A stretch of DNA of 64,000 nt, from contig OX419759.1 of NCBI GenBank assembly GCA_948567375.1, positions 35,441,493 through 35,505,492 of the forward strand, written 5' to 3'. The position numbers and the translations under genes are program-made. The notes under the pieces were generated by a model. That model saw nothing but the letters and a program-made list of their open reading frames with translations. It did not search any database and was not told the origin of the DNA. Positions within the stretch are counted from its first letter, which is position 1; the number at the start of each line of letters is the position of its first letter. This document shows positions 1 through 13,900 of this stretch, piece after piece. Source of the DNA: Lunularia cruciata. Lineage: Eukaryota > Streptophyta > Marchantiopsida > Lunulariales > Lunulariaceae.

Positions 1-3000
1 GTCTCCACTTTGCAGGACTTCTTTTGTGTACTATGTAGAGCTTGAAAGTTTGAGAACTCTTCCAAAGAGTTCCAAGAGTTTGAACAAGGAGTTCCAAGAG
101 CTTGAAAATTCTTTTGTTAGTGTCATTTCTTGTCCCCGCAATAATTATGTTGACAGTTTGCTTAAAAAGCTTACGTTCCTATTTTTCTTTTGTCCTTCAT
201 GACTACTCTAACCTGAGCTGAGTCATTAGTGGCTTTGATTTATTGTCATTGTCGCTTATTCGCTTGGTTCTATAAGCCAAACCAGCATTTAAAGTGTTAT
301 AAAGTGGCAAGATAAACTGAACTCTCGAGGAAAAGGATCACTCATAGCCTTGCCCATAAAATCATTCCACTGAATTCGATTGTAAAACCTTGGATACTAA
401 ATGTTCTCCTGACTCATCCTGCAAACTGCCTACAGCACAGTATAATAATTAAGTACGTGATGTTTGGACCAGTCATTATTGCAAACAGACAGAACAGACT
501 TTCTGCAAAGATTGAAAGGGTAGGCTTTGGGATATCTAAATAGGTGCAGATCATGATTCAAATTCATACTTGGGGCATCCTTTGAGCGCCAAAGTTTCAT
601 AACTTGCGGGCAAATCATCATGTATCTACGGAACCGGTATAAATAATGCTGCTTCTATTTGAATAGAGAAGCCTGATCTGTGCTGTCAACCTGCTAAAAT
701 ACTCGAGTGAGAATATCTAGATGTGTAGGGGAGATCATAACCTGAATCATCTCCAAATCTATCAAAATGGTAAGAGGTATGATAAATTCTGCATAAATTG
801 TGGCAGAAGAACTCAAACAACTGTACCGGAAAAGGACTTTTCCTACTCATGGCATAACAAAGGAGATAAATGCAATAAAAGAATTTTTCATTTATTTCAG
901 GTAAGGAACTTTTGTTTCTTTAATATATTTATTAGTGTGCTTTTCTCACGTTAACATTCGAGCAATGGCAGAAGAGCGTTATTCCTCGGTACTTATAGCC
1001 TTTCATCTCTTTCTAGCTTAACAGTAAAAAATTTGGATTCCAAAACACACAAAAAGTTATTTTTTTATCCTTTTTAAACTAAAAAGACTAAACTATTTGA
1101 AAACCATCATAAATTGGAAAGATATTAGCAGTATATCCTGAGGAAGTGGTTGAAGACGATCTTGCACATCTGCTTATCTAGGATATAATCATCCTTTCGA
1201 GAACATCACCCAGATGTCATTACAAAGATGCGATCTTACTTTTATTTTTCGATATATGTCCATAGTAGGGAAGGCTACTCTTGAGAAGATAATAGCGCCA
1301 AGGGGGTTAGGTGGAGTAGATTAAAAAAATAGACTATCACTTGATCAAAGTGTTAGATGATCTTCCATGAGTATAAAACTGGGTTTCAGTACTCATGACT
1401 TCACTTGAATAAAGCTTGACTGTTATCATCTGCTTTTGAGTGCCAAGGATAACAACAAAAGGTCTCATGTCCTAGCAAAACTATCCTCAATTAAATTCAC
1501 ATTTTCATAAACTGATTTGACTAGAGAAATTAATTGGGAAAAACAATATGTCACACAATAAATCCTGCGTTTGTTGTAAGAACTCTAAATCTACAAGCTA
1601 TTCTTCAGAAGTGAAATAATATGATATATTCATCTTTAAATTCAGAACACACGTTTCCTTTTGTGTCAAGAAGACCATAAATGCAAGAAAATAGTCATCA
1701 TAAACCAGAATAACAAATATTCTAAGAATATTACATGCTTCCCACTTGATGTGAAAGTTGGTCTGCCGGCCTTTCTCCTTCTGTACCCAACTTTTGCTCA
1801 CTTTCAGCTGCCATTGAGGCAAACTCAGCACTCAGTTGATCCTTGTTTTAGAGAGTCAAAGATAGCTGATGTCTCTAATGAGCAATCCAGTACCAACATC
1901 ATCTCCAGACCTGAAGGTCATGTCTTATTTTCCTTTTCATGTCATGTCAACTGTGTAATATGAAGGGATTAGCAGTCTTTTGGTTGAGTGAGAATCTGAA
2001 GCTGCATATTCCTTTCCTAATGGTTATTTGCTCCTGAGTCATGTCAGTTGAAAGAACAATGAAAAGAAGAAAAAGGGAACTTGAGTGTAATAAATACTGA
2101 TCTTTGCATAACCCACTAAATTTCAAGAGCGATATAACAAGGCGCGACAAAGATTTAGTGCGAGGAAATTATTTTAACAGCATTGTCTTCGAAGCAGGAA
2201 GAGAGGGAGTAAAATACACCACAATATCATACAATTAGAACTGTAGTGGATGGGAGGAAAGTGAAAGAACCAGTCAAGGTTCAGTGCCTTTTTATTGGAT
2301 TGAAACTCATACCACAAGGTGTGCGATAATCTGCTCAAGTTTTATACTTAAAACAGATAAACATGCAAAATACAGAAGAGATCGGCATTCCAACATGGAA
2401 TTCCGATCTGTCAGGCGTCAGGTCAGGGGAAACGAAAAGGTCATCTCATTCTGCTCGACACTATAAAGGTTAACACCGTATAAAGTTTTAAATGCAAAAT
2501 TTAAAGTCGACTATATTCAATAATGAATTAATTGTATATAGAAATACGGAAAAGCGCAAATAGTGTAAGAATTCCCACGGGCAGGTCAGAATAGGAAATA
2601 GGGTCGTCGGCCGAAATTATGCTCGTGCAATGGGAGATGCGGTGAGATGTGTGCCGAAGAAGATTTGGATGATAATGGTGATGATGGGATTACTGGCATG
2701 GCTGTCAGCACAAGGTTCTTGTCTTGGATTCTCGGCCTCTCTGTACACTGACGTCACGCACCTTCATGCATTGCCCATGACCCATCATCATCATCGCCCG
2801 CTTTGTCCCTTTACAGCCACTCTCGTGGCCCGTTCACTAATTACGGTCCCGAACTCTTGACTCTTTTCTGCCGTTGCCTTCCGCCCGAGAAGATTCCGCA
2901 AATACCAGTCTCGAGGACAGAGCATTTCGCTATGTGACAAAAGATATGGGGACACGAGTTCTTTGGGCGTCCAAGTCAAGTCCAGAATCTGGAGTTAAGT

Positions 3001-3030
3001 CTGTTTTCCATTCTTCAACATGCTGATTCT
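1..3030. other. Intergenic, no gene recognised
   Basis: I see no reading frame with recognisable domains on either strand. Positions about 45-110 carry imperfect short repeats of the type AGTTCCAAGAG / TTTGAACAAGGAG. The open frames here are short and overlap on both strands, as expected for non-coding sequence. Confidence 0.6.
2630..2860 (+). CDS. Small ORF with signal-peptide-like N terminus (doubtful)
   Basis: A 76-codon frame starts with two lysines followed by a hydrophobic run (about residues 12-28, IWMIMVMMGLLAWLSAQG) that resembles a secretory signal peptide. The remainder has a four-histidine stretch and no recognisable domain. A minus-strand frame overlaps it and no neighbouring exon could be identified. 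It could be chance or the first exon of a secreted peptide gene; I do not recognise it. Confidence 0.12.
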   Translation: MGDAVRCVPKKIWMIMVMMGLLAWLSAQGSCLGFSASLYTDVTHLHALPMTHHHHRPLCPFTATLVARSLITVPNS

Positions 3031-3998
3031 GGTAGAAAAAAAGCGACCGCGTAGAAAAAATGAAGGATGGGAAGACCTCATCAAGCCGTACAAGGGAGAG
3101 ACAAAAAAGGTAACATGGGGCTAAGCCCCAATAAAGTCTGTATGAGAAATCTGCCCTACTGCACCTAAGATATCCGAGCAATGCAAGTCGTACGGTCTAC
3201 ACAGAACTAGAACATCCGAAGAAACATCACCTAATGTGATTGCTCTCCTATGGATTACACCAGTCACTACTCTCTGTAGAACAATGGACACACGCTGTCT
3301 AAAGTAAACTACAAAGTATGAGAGTGAGAGTAGTACCCCTTGACGCTTAACATGATAAGCTCTCACGCACTCCCTGACAAATGTGTTAAATGCCGTGTCC
3401 ATCATTCCATATAACTCCAAAGTTAGAAGAACAAAGAAGTGACCTCGCTGCATGCCCCTATACTTGGAGACCTTGCGACCTGTTGCTGCACTCGCCGCCC
3501 ATCCAGGGGGATGGGTAATCACTCCCTCCGATTCTGGTTGCTTATCTAGAGCACAAAATGGAACTCAATACCTTCTCCTAAGTGTTCTATTTCTCCCTCC
3601 CTCGTCCTTTCTCATGTATAGTAATATTAAGACAGCCACTGAATCATTCCATTCCACTAATTGGAAATTATTAGCATCTCCTCACTTCGTAATTACTTCA
3701 TGAGGCTTTCCAAGAAAATGGTACTCAGTAAAAAGATTGAATCACACTCAATTATTTCCCAACTCCCAACGATTACTTGTCGAATTTTCCTTCTCCAGGA
3801 ATCTAGAGTATGCCAGTTATGATGTCTTTGCAAAAGGCCACCATACAGAAACGTAGATACCTTTGTCTATCTTTGCTTGCCTCTAGACTCTATTGGGGCT
3901 TAGCCCCATTTTACCTTTTTCATCTCTCCCTTGTACGGAGTCTCCTTTATGGGGTCTTCCCATCCTTCATTTTTTTCTAATCGGTCGTCCTTTCTCCA
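3031..3998. repeat. Pair of ~110-bp repeat copies in inverted orientation (foldback/MITE-like)
   Basis: The left arm (3,031-3,139) reads GTAGAAAAAATGAAGGATGG...GGGGCTAAGCCCCAATAAAGTCT. Its inverted copy lies at 3,885-3,998, with a few mismatches and small indels. Each arm contains the internal palindrome GGGGCTAAGCCCC. The ~745-bp spacer has no recognisable protein. The right arm is flanked by similar short direct sequences (CTTTGCTTGCCTCT near 3,871 and CTTTGCTTGCACCTCT near 4,003), so it may instead be an independent ~120-bp insertion with its own target duplication. The two copies may therefore be two short elements rather than the ends of one ~970-bp foldback element. Confidence 0.7.
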
Positions 3999-6900
3999 AT
4001 TTCTTTGCTTGCACCTCTCACGCATAGCTCGGAGTGAAGTACTAGCAGTAAATGGCAAAGGTATTTTGGTATTTGTAATGTTAAGAATGGTGACACGATT
4101 CTTCTAAACATGTGCAATATAGAAAAAGTTCATTTATCCTGGAACCTCGTTAGAGTATGAAACCTTTGCAGCAAAGTTTCATATAAAGTGAATCGTGCAA
4201 AATATGGAGGAACGACACCACTTCCAGAAAGGCTCAGAAATAATGCATCTTGGCCTCATTCACGAGAGCATTACCTTGTGCCAGGAATCAAGGAGAGAAA
4301 TTGCTGGAAGCACCTGATGATGGAGATCTATGAAGTGCCGGCCGTCGAATTTATTCGATGGACTCTTGCTTCCTCTCTGGCAATAATCCCGTTAGGATAG
4401 AACTTTAATGAGAAAGAGTCAACCAGTGGCTCTTGAACAGTCGGTCTCTTCTTCAATTCATGTAAAATGAACAGGTTAAATCTCGATTCGATAGATCGTA
4501 ACTCGAATGAAGTTTACGATGATGGAGCTCATCTCATCTCTAGGAGTTCGTGAAGGGAAGAGAAAACTCTCCAACAATTCGGACGGAGGAGAGAGAAGAA
4601 TAAACTGTTGCCTTCAAACATTTGCGATGTGTTTCCCAATCGATCAGTTAGAATCCTGGTCAAATTTCTGTTAGATCTTTCATGGGCCCTTCTTTGTGGG
4701 GAGGGCCATAAGGCTGCCCATGCTTACATCAATCCCAAGAAGCTAAGGATTGACTGTGCACACAAAGTGTTAGAAAGTTGAATATCTCTTCTCTTCATAT
4801 ACACATGGAATTCACGAAGTGTCATTCCCATTGGTCCCTATATTACCCCAAAGAAGGATGATAATAACATTATGGAGATGCTTTGGAGACATAGTACGGG
4901 AGGGAGAGATCTCCTGGACTTTGACGAAAAGTTTACCAATTTGTTTCTGATAAACTCATTGATTCTAGGGAAAATTCAAACCGCCCAAAGTAATAGCAAC
5001 CAGTTTTCACACGCGGTCGCGCTTTTCTCGTTGTAACAAGTTCATACAGATTAGATTCGGACACTGTGTTGGATAAGCAACTATGAACCAGACACTCCAA
5101 TGATACAGGGCTCGATAGCGTACACTATAACTAACTATCGATCTAAAATGGAGTACATTTGGTACGAAACCAGTTCATTCCCTCTTAGACTCCTGTTAGT
5201 GCTTGATGTCCTCCTGTGCTAGCATTATGTGGTTTTCTTTTGACATTTCAAACATCTTACAGTAGTTGAATTCGGCCGATCCACTCTCCAGAACAGAGTA
5301 AGCAGAGTCTTTTTTACAAGAGCTTCAACAATTTTGCCGTCAGCGTGTTTACTACCCACAACACATGGGGACAAGTTAAGCCAGTCGTATCAGATCTTCC
5401 AAAGCTTTAAAGTTAAGCGTTTTACTCAACACGCTGTGTGCTTAGGCGAGTTTCTGGATAATCTTTGTGATCTGAAACTGTTGAAAAGCTTCCAATTCAT
5501 TCTGGATAACGTCGTCTTGTCTTGGTGGAATTTGTACCGGTGGGGTTGATAGGTAGAGAAAGATCCTCAATAGGTGAAGTCAGTCAGTTTGGCTTCCTGT
5601 TCCCGATGGATCTACGATTGCTTTTGCTGGACACAATGTTCAGCAACGGCTATTGCATTCATCACGGGTGATTTAACTTTATCGATAGAACCGAGATTTG
5701 AAGTGGTAGCCAATCGGAGTGTTGGGGTAATGGCTAGCTAGCTGGTTCAACAAAGATTCTCAGAGGACAAAGAATGAAGTGCAGCTAGTCACAACTGGAA
5801 AATGCACGAGAAAGTCCGCTGCTGTAAGCTCTTTATGCTGTCCTTTTGGTCCTCTCGGGGGAAACGCTTACACTTCAAATTGATCTGGATACCTTTCTTT
5901 CGGACCGTGAGATCACTATGGGGGAAAACCATCCCTCTTACAATGTTTGTTTGTGTTTGGCTGATTGACTGAAGTCCCACGAAGCCAAGTTGTTGCGCGT
6001 GTCTGGATATCTTACCGTGGAAGATATTTTACGGACATCTTTTGGGTATCTCTCGGTGGAAACAATCGGTCAAAGAGAGCTACTATATGGTTGCTTAGTC
6101 CGCGATGTCCGACTTTACATTTCATGCTTGCGAGGTTTTGAGCTTGTTGGTGGATGGATGTTGAGAAGCGAGTTTTCTTTCTCACTACTGCGGTGAATCT
6201 CGAGATGCTTGTGTGCTCTGCGTTGCTTGTGGTGGGAGCTAAAGTCTCCACGAGAAACAAACAGTACTTCTATGAAACCGCAAGCAATTGTGTGGGATGG
6301 GGAGAGTACAATGAGTTCAATCTCTATTCTTCCACGTTGCTTGTTTGCTGGAAGGAAGAGGAACTCAACAACAATGTGGCAATATTGAGTTGTAGCACTT
6401 ATCAAGGTCTGTCGAATTAGCGGACCCCGTCCTGTACAATTTGAGCAGACGTTCAAGTTATGAGTATCAAATTTGGAGACATGTTTAGATTTAATATCTT
6501 CTGTGGACAAAGTGTTCAAATTAAGATTTCGCTCCTCTGGAAAATCGCGTTCAGAGATTGGTCTATTTGCTGAAGACCTGTTCACATGCTGAGAAAGACG
6601 TCCAGTATTGGTAGACCAAAAAGCTCATCTAATTTGCCGAAGTGCGTTCAGATTGGTGATGGATCATGTCCTCCGAACGTCTTGCGGCCGGAGCGCGATT
6701 AGTGCCTCAGTAAGTTCAACAAATGATTACATACATGCTTCGTACCGGTGGACCGCCGTGATAATTGAGTGGTATACCGGTAGATGCATTATAACCTTCT
6801 AGTCTGCCAAGTGTGGGACGTCGTGACAGGGATTACCAGTATCTAGTGATAATTAGTGATACGTCAATTTGCACAACCCAATTGACAAGGGATGCCAGCA

Positions 6901-7981
6901 ACACTGAACTCCCTATAGCTTTAGAATAGAATAGACACACCTGAAGCTGTTTATCCGTGTGGTTAAAGCAGTAATTAGGATGGCCTCGAAACCTATGGTT
7001 GGCATCAGGTTTCGAGAAGCTAGGGTAGTGCAGTTAGTGGGTTACATTTGACGATGACCGGGAAACAGATATGAAAGGCCCACGAAACCGTTATCGGTGC
7101 CCTGAAGGTCATATCAACGGTTCAATATCAAGTTGGGCGGCAGTCCTCTCATTAGGGTGCACAATTGGTGAGAGGTAATTACCATAATACCAATTACCAA
7201 TTTAAGGGATCTTTCTTCAGGAGTTTGAAATCTTGTATATTTAGCAGGGCATGCAATCATGTCAAACAACAGCAAACCATATTGTGATAATCGAGCATTA
7301 AACTTTCTTCCCGATAGACAGCATCGCCCTGTCGATGCAGCAACCTGAATCGAAGACCCTGAAACTTTCAGTTAATTTGCTTATCCCCCGCAAGGGCAGG
7401 TCCAAGAAGTCTTATGATTCCCTTGAACAAATAATGAGAGGAAACAAGTTCCTATCAGCCTGACACTAAAACTCCCAAAATTCTGGTGTTCGCCAACCTA
7501 TTTACACTACATCGGCAATGCACTCCGCTAAACATGCACCAATGCGAGTCAAGTGAAGTTCGCGCACATCCAAACTCACTTCTCTTCATGTATAAGACAT
7601 GAAACTTTACACCCATCCATGACAGTGCCGAAGGTCTTCAGTTGCTTGAAGGTGTTTGTGTCTAGCTTTTGCACCTTTCAACTGGATTGAATGACCCAGT
7701 CACAAGACTTCACTTAAATAGACCAAGTTAAACCTTGTCTCCCGCCTAACAAGCATGTCCAAGACCTTAACGTCTATTGCACTAGCCGCAGTAAACGCCT
7801 ACTGACCCGAGATGGTTGCAGTTTGCTCCTCCATTTTTAGGACTGTCAGAGTCCAGACAGTTGATAAAAAAAAATACAAGGGCACCTTGACAGATATGGA
7901 GGAGCGAAGAATCACTAAGAGATTGGTGCTCGTTGCACTAGTTAAATACGCGCAACCATAGCTTTATGTTAGTCACGATTT
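3999..7981. other. Intergenic; no gene recognised
   Basis: Several frames of 60-156 codons are open on both strands (the longest is a minus-strand frame at 6,115-6,585), but none has a recognisable domain and they overlap antiparallel to one another. The stretch next to 7,981 presumably includes the 3' UTR of the G-beta gene; I could not identify a polyadenylation signal with confidence. Confidence 0.5.
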
Positions 7982-10900
7982 CTAATTCCGGGGAACTCCC
8001 CAAACCTGCACCCAAGTTCAAACAGAGGCCGGTTAATCATGCCATACCAACCAGTTAATCAATTAACGACTACATCGTTAATTGATGTTCTGTAAATCGA
8101 AGCGACTAATTTAAATGACCAAAAGACTTGATAGTACACAAAAATGCAAAACTCGGTAGACGTGGCCCTGAAGATAGATTTTTCCATCATGACATGAGGG
8201 ACCAACCAACCGAATCACTCCTATATGAGGACGCACAACATTTCAGAACAAAGTTTCAAGGGGCCTTTAAAGATCCAATGACTAGTAAAGCTATATGCTC
8301 CTTGCTTACGACAATGGGTATATGCTCCTAGACATGGCAAACAACATCCACCATGCACCACATTGTCCTCCACTAACAAGGGATGCTCGACCCGTGAGCA
8401 GGGTCTAAATGAGAAACAAGGTTACCTTGAGAGAATGATCCCAACTTCCAGTACAAAGTGCACTTCCATCCCTTGATAAACCCAAGCAGCTGACTCGCTT
8501 GTCGTGGCGCTCACTAGAATCAGCCAAGTTCAGTACGACCTGAATGCATATAAAACCTGCTAAGTCAAGTCGACAATCCGAGAAACGTGACTGAAACTCA
8601 AATTGCCAGTAGATGTGACTTACATATCATGCACTCCAGGACTAAGCGATATAACTTGTCGGATTAGAAAATCTCATGAAAGCCACCGCTAGGAGTCCCT
8701 TCCCATTGTTTGGCAAATTAGGTTCAGTCTCCTGAATGTCAACTATTTTAACTTCTGGTGCAAATATACAACATATCAGTACACCAGACTTGTGTTGTAA
8801 AATACCTCAGCCGTTAAAGTATCCCAGACAAAAAGATCTCCATTGTCGTACGCCGCAAACATGAGCCGACCTGAAATTGAAAACGCAATGGCCAGCACTT
8901 TTACATCATCCATCTGTGGATGTCTGTACAACTGTAATTGATATCCCGTGCTAATGTCAAATAACCGACAAGTTCCATCATCCGAGGCAGTCCCAAAGCC
9001 TCTGCCGTCAGGAAGAAAAGTCACTGCATTCACATCACCATCATGCCCGTGATATGTTTGCTGAGGAGCATTTCTCATGCGTGTGTCCCATAGCCGTGCA
9101 GTCTTGTCGCAAGACCCAGAAACAAACACCTGTGGGCTCTTCTCTGTGCTGACAGCGACGCTGTGATGCAAACATATTATATTCATCATTAGAAAAGACA
9201 AGTTTTGAAACTCCAGTAGTTCACAGCATCGTTCGGCTTATCAGTAAACAATGAAACATAATCTCCAAACCTGACGTAATTATAGATGTTTGAGAGTTGG
9301 AAGCAACATGGGCATGAAACCCATGCAGAATACCAATTCTAGGATTCCAGGATGGATGTTTGCTCGTATAGAGGTGTTTCGTCCAATTCCAATAATTTGG
9401 ACTATGAGGATATGTCTAAGGGATTTCTAAGTCGCAATTGTACGGAGCTGCGACTGATACAGCGCATAGAAGAATTAACCATATGCTGGCAACTATTAAT
9501 GAAAGGGTAATATCTGCATCTTTGACCATCGTCGGATGTGTTCTTGTCTTCAGACGCAGTTGAAAGATCCCTTGCGAAGAAACTGCGGTCAGTTGGGAGA
9601 TCACAGGAGAGCAAGAGGAGGTAAGAATCTTGCTTCAAGAAAGATACAGTGTAGGATATTTCCTACTTGATTCCACTTGCAATGAAGGCGGTGGCAGAGT
9701 CCCAAGAATCCAACTCTTCACATCTATTTGGGGGGGTATAAGTGGTGGTACCACTGCCGGCGGAGGATCACTGCACCTACCTGATCTTCCTCAACACAAG
9801 TGCTTAACGCAATATGATCAAGGGTGCTTAGGCTCCGGTTCATTCAAATCTTTGAACGTCTTTAGTCATATCCTCAAACCTGCCTTAGCTATACCCGGAA
9901 TCTCTAGGGTTTTATGATCCCCAGAGAAACGTTTCAAGAACATAAGTTTCAGAAACAAACAGGGGAGGTATGAGGACATGAGTGCAGAAGCCGTTCTTCA
10001 AACGGGGGATCCAGAACTCATTAAATGCAGATGCATATGAAGTGCAGATGAAGTGTAAACATGATATTGAGAAATGTGGACAGAAGACGTTCGAGGAACG
10101 GCAGATCTAGAACTTATTGACTGCAAATGAGATGCATGATATGTAATGTATACAAGAAAACGTGCAAGACGAAATCGGTATAAAACCGCGATAGGAGATG
10201 AAATGGAAACACCTGATCGAATGTAAGCAGATGTAAACGCCATCTATAAACAATTAAAGAGCAACCAATAGCATGCATCGAATAAACGGTAACAGATAAA
10301 CAGCGCATGTAGAGAAAAAAGCTCAACAGGGAAACGACGACCTAATGGGCCAGACGAGAAAGATTAAGTTTAATCTGAAGTCGGGAATCGTGTAGAAGCC
10401 ATGAAATCGACAGTCGAGGAAGACAGTCGAGTCAGGCAGGTCGAGAGTATGAAATCGCTCAGCCAACTAGGGAAGTAGGGCGAAGCGTTAGAGGACTAGA
10501 TAGAGTATATCACAGCATGTGCTATGAACACATGAGTCCTAAAACACTAAAGTAGCTGAAGGAAGCAGAAGGGGATCATAGTAAGCCTCCTCGAAAGCAC
10601 ATACAACTTCATCAGTGCCAAACGTAGTGCCGTAATAGCTGAGCGAATGTCAGTACCCTTCAAACCGAGTTTTGTTCGAAAGCTCAGGAGTGCTAACATG
10701 ATAAACATGCCAACATATAAACATGATATTGGCTATGGGGACAGAAGCGTTCGAGGAAAGGGAGATCCAGAACCCATTAAATGCATATGAAATGTAGATG
10801 AAATGGCAATAAAATGAAAGCAGAACTGACTGAAAAATAGGAGATGAAATCTAATTCATACGAATAGGAGATGAAATCTAATCACAAAAAGCATGTATTA

Positions 10901-13900
10901 TCAAGCAACAACCATATATAACTACATGAGAGTCTGTGAACCAATGTGTACTGAGATAACGAAAAGTCAACTCGTATAAAGAAATCGCGAAGTAAGCGAA
11001 TGTGAAACAATCGGAAACAAACTAAATGAATTGAGAGCAAATTGTAAACCGAGACTAATACAAAAATGTACAAACACTTGGCAACAAAATGAATGAATTG
11101 AATGCAGATTGTAAACCGAGACTAATCGAGACTAATACAGAAATGTACAATCCTATAAAAACCTAATCGCAAGGTGAACGTAAAGCAAAACATGTAAGGA
11201 AGTAGTAAACCACTTGTAAACGAAGACCGATTAGCCGGACAGGACATTGACTTATCTGCAGCTTATGAATCAAACGTCAAGTAATAAAACAAGAAGCTGA
11301 GAAGAGTAAGGTTTTATGGCTAAGATTGATCGAAACAATCTCAGGTTTGGGTATGAAAAAGTGTAGTGAAAATCGTTCAGAGAATGGGAGAAGTAGAGCA
11401 AAGCGTTAGGGGACTGGATAGAGTATATCACTGCATGCGCTATGGACGCATGAGTCCTGAAACGTTGAAACAGCCAGAGGAAGCAGAAGGCGGCCATAGT
11501 AAGCCTCCTCGAAAGTATGTACGACTTCATCAGTGCCAAAGTAGCTGAGCGACTGTAAGTACCCCTCATACCGAGTTTCTGTTCGAAATCTCATGAGTGA
11601 CAAAGCCTATGAACATGATATTGAGAAATGAGGACAGAAGCCGTTCGAGGAACGGGGGATCCCGAACTCATTGAATGCAAATGAGATGCATGATACTGTA
11701 ATGTACACAAAAAATGTGCAAGACGAAAATTAGTATAAAACCAGGAAAAGAGATGAAATGGAAACAACTGATCGAATGTAAGCAGAGGTAAACGCCATCT
11801 AGAAACAATTAAAGGGCAACACTTGTACACCAACAGCATGCATCGAATAAACGGTAACAGATACACAGCGCATGTAGAGAAAAAAGCTCAACGGGAAACG
11901 ACGACCTAACGAGCCAGACGAGAATGATTAACTTAATCTGGGGCGGCAATCGTGTAGAAGCCATGAAATCGACAGTCGAATAAGACAGTAGAGTCAGGCA
12001 GACCGAGAGTATGAAATCGCTCAGAGAACGGGGGAAGTAGCGTGAAGCGTTAGAGGACTGGATATAGAGAAATGAGGACACAAGCCTTTCGAGCACGGGA
12101 GATCCAGAACTTATTGAATGCAAATGAGATGCAAGATATGTAATGTGTACAAGATAGCGAACATCTGATCGAATGATAGCATAAATAACCGTAAACTGGA
12201 AACATATCAAGAGTAATACCTGTAGACAAGTAGCATGCTTCGAAAAAGCAGAAACAGAACAACAGTGCATGTAGAGACAAAAAACTTTCAAGAGGAAAAG
12301 CACCGACTTGACGAGCCAGACGAGAAAGATTAAGATAACCCGGAGTCGAGAATCAATGTAGAAGCCTGGAAATCGCAACTCGTGGAAGATCCGTGAGTCA
12401 GCCCGAGAGTATGAAATCGCTCGGAGAACGAGGGAAGTAGAGCGATCCGTTAGAGGACTGGATATAGGTATATGAGAGCAGAAGCCGTTCTGGGAACGGG
12501 TGATCCAGAACTCATTAAATGCAAATGATCGGTAACCAAGATGTACTTTATGCACAATGCTAGAATAGTGATAAATCCTTACAGTAGAATGCATCGAATG
12601 TAACCTGAAGCAAAGGCATAATTGCAACAAATTGAGAATAACATACATCTACAGGACTAGTAAACAACTTGAAATCGATAACAGCTATTCAAACGAATGC
12701 GAGAATGCGAGAAATATAAAAAAACATTATGTAATTGACCACTAGTAAGCAGTGCATGAACGATGAAAATTGAAACGTAGGCCGGAGTAGGGTAGGAACA
12801 CTGTAGACACGGGAGGTCGAACCATGAAGCAGGCAAAGAGTGAGGGAAAAATAATAGGGAGGGAATTAGCTGGGGAATGGAGGAGTGGAACAATGCGAGA
12901 GCTTATGGACGGAGCTGCTGCAGAGACATATCGGAGTGTAACAGGGTAACGAGAGTGAAGCAAAAGAGGACAGGATATAAAGTATATCGCAACAAGCGCT
13001 ATGGACACTTGAGTCCTGAGACACTAAACAGCAAAGGGAAGCAGAAGGCGGCCATAGTAAACCTCCACGGAAACACATGCAACTTCATCAGTGCCTCCCG
13101 CAGTGCCGATGTAGCTGAGCAAGTGTCAGTACCTCTTGTACCGAGTTTCTGGTCGAAAACTCATGAGTGCCAAGGCAAACTCGGTTGCTCCCCCAAAGTG
13201 CCACGCATAAGTAGTGGGAATGTTGAAAAACAGAAGAACAGAAACGGAAGTGTGGAAAGAAAGAGCAAGCAGAAGTGCAGGCAAATGAGTAATCGCAGGA
13301 GTCTCAGCCGCATAATGAGAACCAGGCAAGAAAGAAATGAATCAACATGAGTAAGAGGAGGGAAGGAATCAAGACATACTTGATGGATCCCTGAAATCAC
13401 AAACATCCATTAGTAGAGAGAAAATCCAGGACACAGCAATGAGAAATTGTCAAGCAAAGGTTCGTTAGTAATACGAGAGGGGAGCTAGCAACGCCAGCGC
13501 TGCATGGGACAGGGCGAGCCTACTCAAACAGGGAAAACAAAGGCGAAGTGTAAGAAGGAAAGAACGGAGAAGCAAGGAAAAGCATGAAAGGACATAGAGA
13601 ACCGCAGGAAAAAGCAAAGAAGAAAGGCAAAATCTGCCTCGGATGAAGTGATGGACAAGGTGGGCCCCCGTGTCCATAAGCAAACATTAGAAGACCACAT
13701 GGTAGAAAACCGTATGTGAATTAAAATCGTGGTAGACTGTGTATATTGGTAAATGAGAGCAGAAGCCGTTCGGGGAACGGGTTATCCGGAACTCATGAAG
13801 TGCACAAGTGCACATATTCGATAAACAACATTTACATGAATTACAGTGCTAGTGTAGTATGAAAGCTTTAGTGTAAAATGCATCGAAAATAACCTGCAGC

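Noticed and set aside
6115-6585. 156-codon minus-strand ORF
   Set aside because: It overlaps two antiparallel open frames, has no domain, and no spliced partner was found.
9970-13350. Family of small proteins encoded by the many minus-strand frames in intron 3 (279 aa at 11,809-12,648 and others)
   Set aside because: The similar peptides come from repeated DNA modules, appear in different frames, have no conserved starts and lie in an intron.
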